From JACRJW01 sp964359095 (GTDB lineage: Bacteria; Patescibacteriota; Patescibacteriia; UBA9934; GWF2-40-263), in NCBI GenBank assembly GCA_964359095.1, contig CAYHRJ010000047.1, forward strand, positions 1-7,495: 7,495 nt of DNA, written 5' to 3'. This document shows, piece after piece, positions 5,513 through 7,495 of this stretch (positions within the stretch are counted from its first letter, which is position 1; each line of letters opens with the position of its first letter). The notes beneath the pieces are model-generated. The model made no database searches. It was not told the origin of the DNA and worked only from the letters and a program-made list of their open reading frames with translations. The position numbers and the translations under genes were made by a program.

Positions 5513-6375
5513 TCATGGTCTGAAGGATTTGAATAAATTGGGCTTTGCTTTTTGAATCATCGTAGCACATTCAAGGTCACTCATCGTGGAGGCGATGATG
5601 TCCAGATCATTGAAGGTGATGTTTGCTTTCAGGTAAGACACAGCCTCAGGAAGACTTCTAAAACGCTCGTAGGGAGTTTCATAGGTATCGTACACCTTTG
5701 AAATTTTTCCTCGAAGATCTATTTTTTCCGTTGCGTAACCAGATGGTCGATGAAAGTTTATCTACCTGTTGAAGTGTGTTTGGTAAAATTGGTTGATGGC
5801 CATCGCGTGATGTCGTGGGATATGCGTGTGCCCCATATGCTTGCGGATGACGCTTCCGTTTTTCCCTTCGACAAGCGCGTTGTCGTTGGACTTGCGTGGA
5901 CGAGCCGCAGGTTGTAGAGGTGAGAGACAGACAGGTCTTTGAGACGCACAAACCGTTCATCGTGGAACAGATCGTACGCGCGTTGAAACAACTTCTTGGT
6001 GGCAGGACCTGAGAGTCTCCCATGCGCTTCATCCATCTCTATGAGGCGTGCGACGTCACTTGTTGTGTAGGTCGTTGGAAACGTGGAGCGTGTAGGACTG
6101 GAAGTCACCAGGACATATCTGGTCTGTTTCTTTTTGCGAATGAGTCGTGTCACTTGTGCATCGGAGTAACTCGTCACCTTCATGATGAACTTGCGCACCG
6201 TCATCTTGTCTTTCTTGCGTAGCGTGAAGTAAAAGAACCTCACAAGCAACTCATCGATCCACTGATATTTTTCTTTTCTCGTGGCTCCGGAAAATACGAC
6301 GAGGTGGCTCCCACGCGTGAACCCTTCCAGCTGTCCTAGCGTTACAAGGTTCTTATCACTCATACGAATGGTCAT
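5513..6375 (-). pseudogene. Decayed rve/DDE-type IS transposase with internal deletion, frameshift and stop
   Basis: Read on the minus strand, the N-terminal part begins near ATG 6375 or 6363 (MSDKNLVTLGQLEGF) and shows DEAHGRLSGPATKKLFQRAY and then LSVSHLYNLR, typical of the DNA-binding half of an integrase-catalytic-region IS transposase. Immediately after SHLYNLR (ends at 5905), the homology jumps in another frame to RPRKSNDNALVEGKNGSVI and RKHMGH (from about 5902 down), which belongs to the C-terminal end. The segment holding the first two catalytic Asp residues is gone; only the Glu of NALVEGK remains. A TAG (5762-5764) then interrupts NR-stop-INFHRPSGYAT, and the last 60 codons (YDTYETPYERFRSLPEA onwards, ending 5513) are the normal C-terminus. 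Deletion, frame change and stop make it inactive. What look like separate small ORFs here are pieces of this one gene. Confidence 0.88.
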
Positions 6376-6418
6376 AGACCCATCAGTATGATGTACCTGT
6401 GGACTCTTTCCACCGACC

Positions 6419-6488
6419 ACCTATTTGGGGATCATTCTGCGTTGGAATGAGAAACCTATTTGGGGATCATCTTGCATTGGATAAGACT
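6419..6488 (+). repeat. Right IS end with a tandem duplicate of the terminal repeat
   Basis: ACCTATTTGGGGATCAT begins at 6419 and again at 6454 (35-bp period). Each copy continues to a TTGGA block (6442-6446 and 6477-6481), with about three mismatches over 28 bases. The outer copy pairs with the left end. The inner copy may be an extra transposase-binding site or mark a nested end. Confidence 0.8.
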
Positions 6489-6588
6489 AGTATTTGACCC
6501 TCATCAAAACAACTGCTAAGTTGAATTTGGAAAGAGGTTTCATCTGACCAAAGGGCGCAACCGCGCCTAACTACAAAACGAGGTACTC

Positions 6589-6705
6589 GTGGAATCAAAC
6601 GAAGAGGCCATCCGTCTAAATGGCCAGTTCGCGTGGCTTGAAGAGTTGACGGGCATCCCCATCGGTGGCGCTCTTCTGGATCTGTTCGCACAGGCCATGG
6701 AGTAG
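6589..6705 (+). CDS. Possible 38-residue small protein upstream of the TPR gene
   Basis: The start is GTG 6589, with GAGG (6580-6583) 5 nt upstream; the frame is open only from 6571. The product begins VESNEEAIRLNGQFAWLEEL and ends in a hydrophobic stretch (TGIPIGGALLDLFAQAME), possibly an amphipathic or membrane-associated helix. The stop is 11 nt before the ATG of the TPR gene, so the two could be cotranscribed. ACGAG-GTA-CTCGT (6578-6590) forms a small hairpin over the SD and start. I know no relatives. It could be a real small protein or the tail of a gene broken when the IS arrived next to it. Confidence 0.45.
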   Translation: MESNEEAIRLNGQFAWLEELTGIPIGGALLDLFAQAME

Positions 6706-6716
6706 CGCTTTTTTAT

Positions 6717-7355
6717 ATGACAATAACAAATCAGTTAATGAACGCGTATTCACAAGCGGCATGGGCCATGAAACCCCGTCAGGGAATACGAAAATTGAAC
6801 ACCATTCGTGCCGTCACAAGAGAGGAAAAGGAACTCAAGTGGTGTTATCTTGGTTTTATGTATGACCACTTGGCGAATCCACACTGGCCGGGCATTCGAA
6901 GAGAGATGGAAGCCGCCGCACGGCATGCGTATCGCCAAGCCCTACGATTGAACCCAGACTGTACAACCGCAATGATTGGGTTAGGGCGCATACTCGTTAA
7001 CCGAGAGGACGTCCGCGCCTTAAAATGGTATCGAAAGGCCTTTCAGGTTGATCCAGGGGCACCGAAGGTCGAATTTTCTCTTGCGTACGCCTGCTCACGG
7101 TTGGGACAATGGAAGGAGGCGATGGACAGATTCAAGCGACTGCGCCGACACAAGGCTTTGGGGTTTGCTTGTGTATTCAATCTTGCCCAACTTCATGCCC
7201 GGCGAGGAAAAAAGAAACGTGCGCAGCACTACGCCAAGATTGCCCTGAAGCTTTTCCCGTCTTTGCCAAAACAAGAAAGGAAAAGCAAGGGGGGAATCGC
7301 TTTTAAGGCTGCGATCACAGACTTGGCTCATTTAAGAGAACAGAGATCGATTTAA
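6717..7355 (+). CDS. Tetratricopeptide-repeat (TPR) protein
   Basis: The 212-residue product is built of TPR-like helix pairs, a scaffold that mediates protein-protein contacts. Recognisable units include EMEAAARHAYRQALRLNPD (63-81), then DVRALKWYRKAFQVDPGAP (98-116), GQWKEAMDRFKRLRR (130-144) and KKRAQHYAKIALKLFPS (166-182). They give about four repeats with the usual A-x-x-x-Y/F...AL-x-L-x-P spacing. No signal peptide or transmembrane segment is seen, and the protein is basic, especially at the C-terminal end. ATG 6717 is the first in-frame start; only a distant GGAG (6699-6702) precedes it, and ATG 6738 is an alternative with no SD. It follows the possible 38-residue ORF closely. TPR proteins this short are not specific for any pathway, so the partner is unknown. 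Confidence 0.8.
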   Translation: MTITNQLMNAYSQAAWAMKPRQGIRKLNTIRAVTREEKELKWCYLGFMYDHLANPHWPGIRREMEAAARHAYRQALRLNPDCTTAMIGLGRILVNREDVRALKWYRKAFQVDPGAPKVEFSLAYACSRLGQWKEAMDRFKRLRRHKALGFACVFNLAQLHARRGKKKRAQHYAKIALKLFPSLPKQERKSKGGIAFKAAITDLAHLREQRSI

Positions 7356-7430
7356 AATGGGACAGGATGGGTCTTTGTCAATGAGGGTCAAGGCTTTAAC
7401 CTTCACTTTCGATCTTTTTCAAGCCAATAA

Positions 7431-7448
7431 GTGGGTAAGGTGGGGATA
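7431..7448 (+). repeat. Motif copy 4, GTGGGTAAGGTGGGGATA
   Basis: Identical to copy 1 over all 18 bases. It lies 76 bp after the TPR stop, and the sequence upstream of it (about 7372-7425) shares ordered blocks with the region before copy 1. Presumably a further gene starts beyond the window. Confidence 0.85.
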
Positions 7449-7495
7449 AAGAGCTGTATGAGTCGTGGATCTGTCTTTGTGTGTGCTAAGTTATG

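Larger units (their letters stand above)
5472..6488 (-). mobile_element. Defective insertion sequence of about 1.0 kb with an integrase-type transposase
   Basis: Imperfect terminal inverted repeats bound the element. The left end AGTCTTTTCCAAT (5472-5484) matches the reverse complement of ATTGGATAAGACT (6476-6488) at 12 of 13 positions. After an equal 11-bp gap on each side, CCCAAAT (5496-5502) matches ATTTGGG (6458-6464). The right end carries a second tandem copy of this terminal block. Between the ends lies only the transposase remnant. No flanking target duplication is clear to me. Full elements of this kind should be several hundred bases longer; the internal deletion explains the short length. 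The exact outer borders are uncertain by a few bases. Confidence 0.8.

Noticed and set aside
5513..5695. 60-codon minus-strand ORF as an independent hypothetical gene
   Set aside because: It is the C-terminal tail of the same transposase, separated from the rest by the TAG at 5762-5764 and the upstream deletion.
5679..6032. Minus-strand ORF of 117 codons as a separate gene
   Set aside because: It is an out-of-frame reading of the transposase remnant; the matching C-terminal residues are in another frame.

Overview
The window looks bacterial, with standard-code genes, Shine-Dalgarno (SD) sites, TTGACA-type promoters and intrinsic terminators. The style of the cysteinyl-tRNA synthetase and of a decayed integrase-like insertion sequence (IS) recalls Candidate Phyla Radiation (Patescibacteria) genomes. 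That placement is from memory and is low confidence. Gene content is patchy: one housekeeping gene, accessory singletons, two eroded gene fragments and a dead IS.

Layout. Positions 1-243 are an intergenic region with TGTCAA blocks, two tandem GC-rich hairpin repeats, an 18-bp motif and a TTGACA box. At 244-894 lies the N-terminal two thirds of a graspetide-type (MvdD/TgnB-like) ATP-grasp ligase, ended by an early stop. At 939-1076 a fragment of an ABC-transporter ATPase runs into the start of cysS (1073-2533). Next is a radical SAM/SPASM enzyme (2597-3769). Its stop overlaps the start of an 11-codon ORF with an excellent SD site, encoding MLKGHCCDPGG (3763-3798), and a strong terminator follows. 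On the minus strand is a DUF6624-like gene (3885-4406). A divergent promoter drives a small HExxH putative metalloprotein (4584-5159), which shares its stop-codon bases with a convergent 73-aa gene (5156-5377, minus). Positions 5472-6488 are a defective IS: its transposase has lost most of the DDE core and has an in-frame stop. The right part holds a possible 38-aa ORF and a TPR-repeat protein (6717-7355).

The most interesting candidate system is the radical SAM/SPASM gene plus its overlapping micro-ORF. It has the layout of a minimal RiPP (ribosomally made, modified peptide) cassette with a Cys-Cys peptide substrate. The eroded ATP-grasp and ABC fragments about 2 kb upstream could be remains of another peptide-modification locus. 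A second signal is the motif GTGGGTAAGGTGKGGAT, found four times, always intergenic and always in the same orientation. No function can be assigned to it from this window alone. Everything rests on reading by eye; no database or folding program was run.
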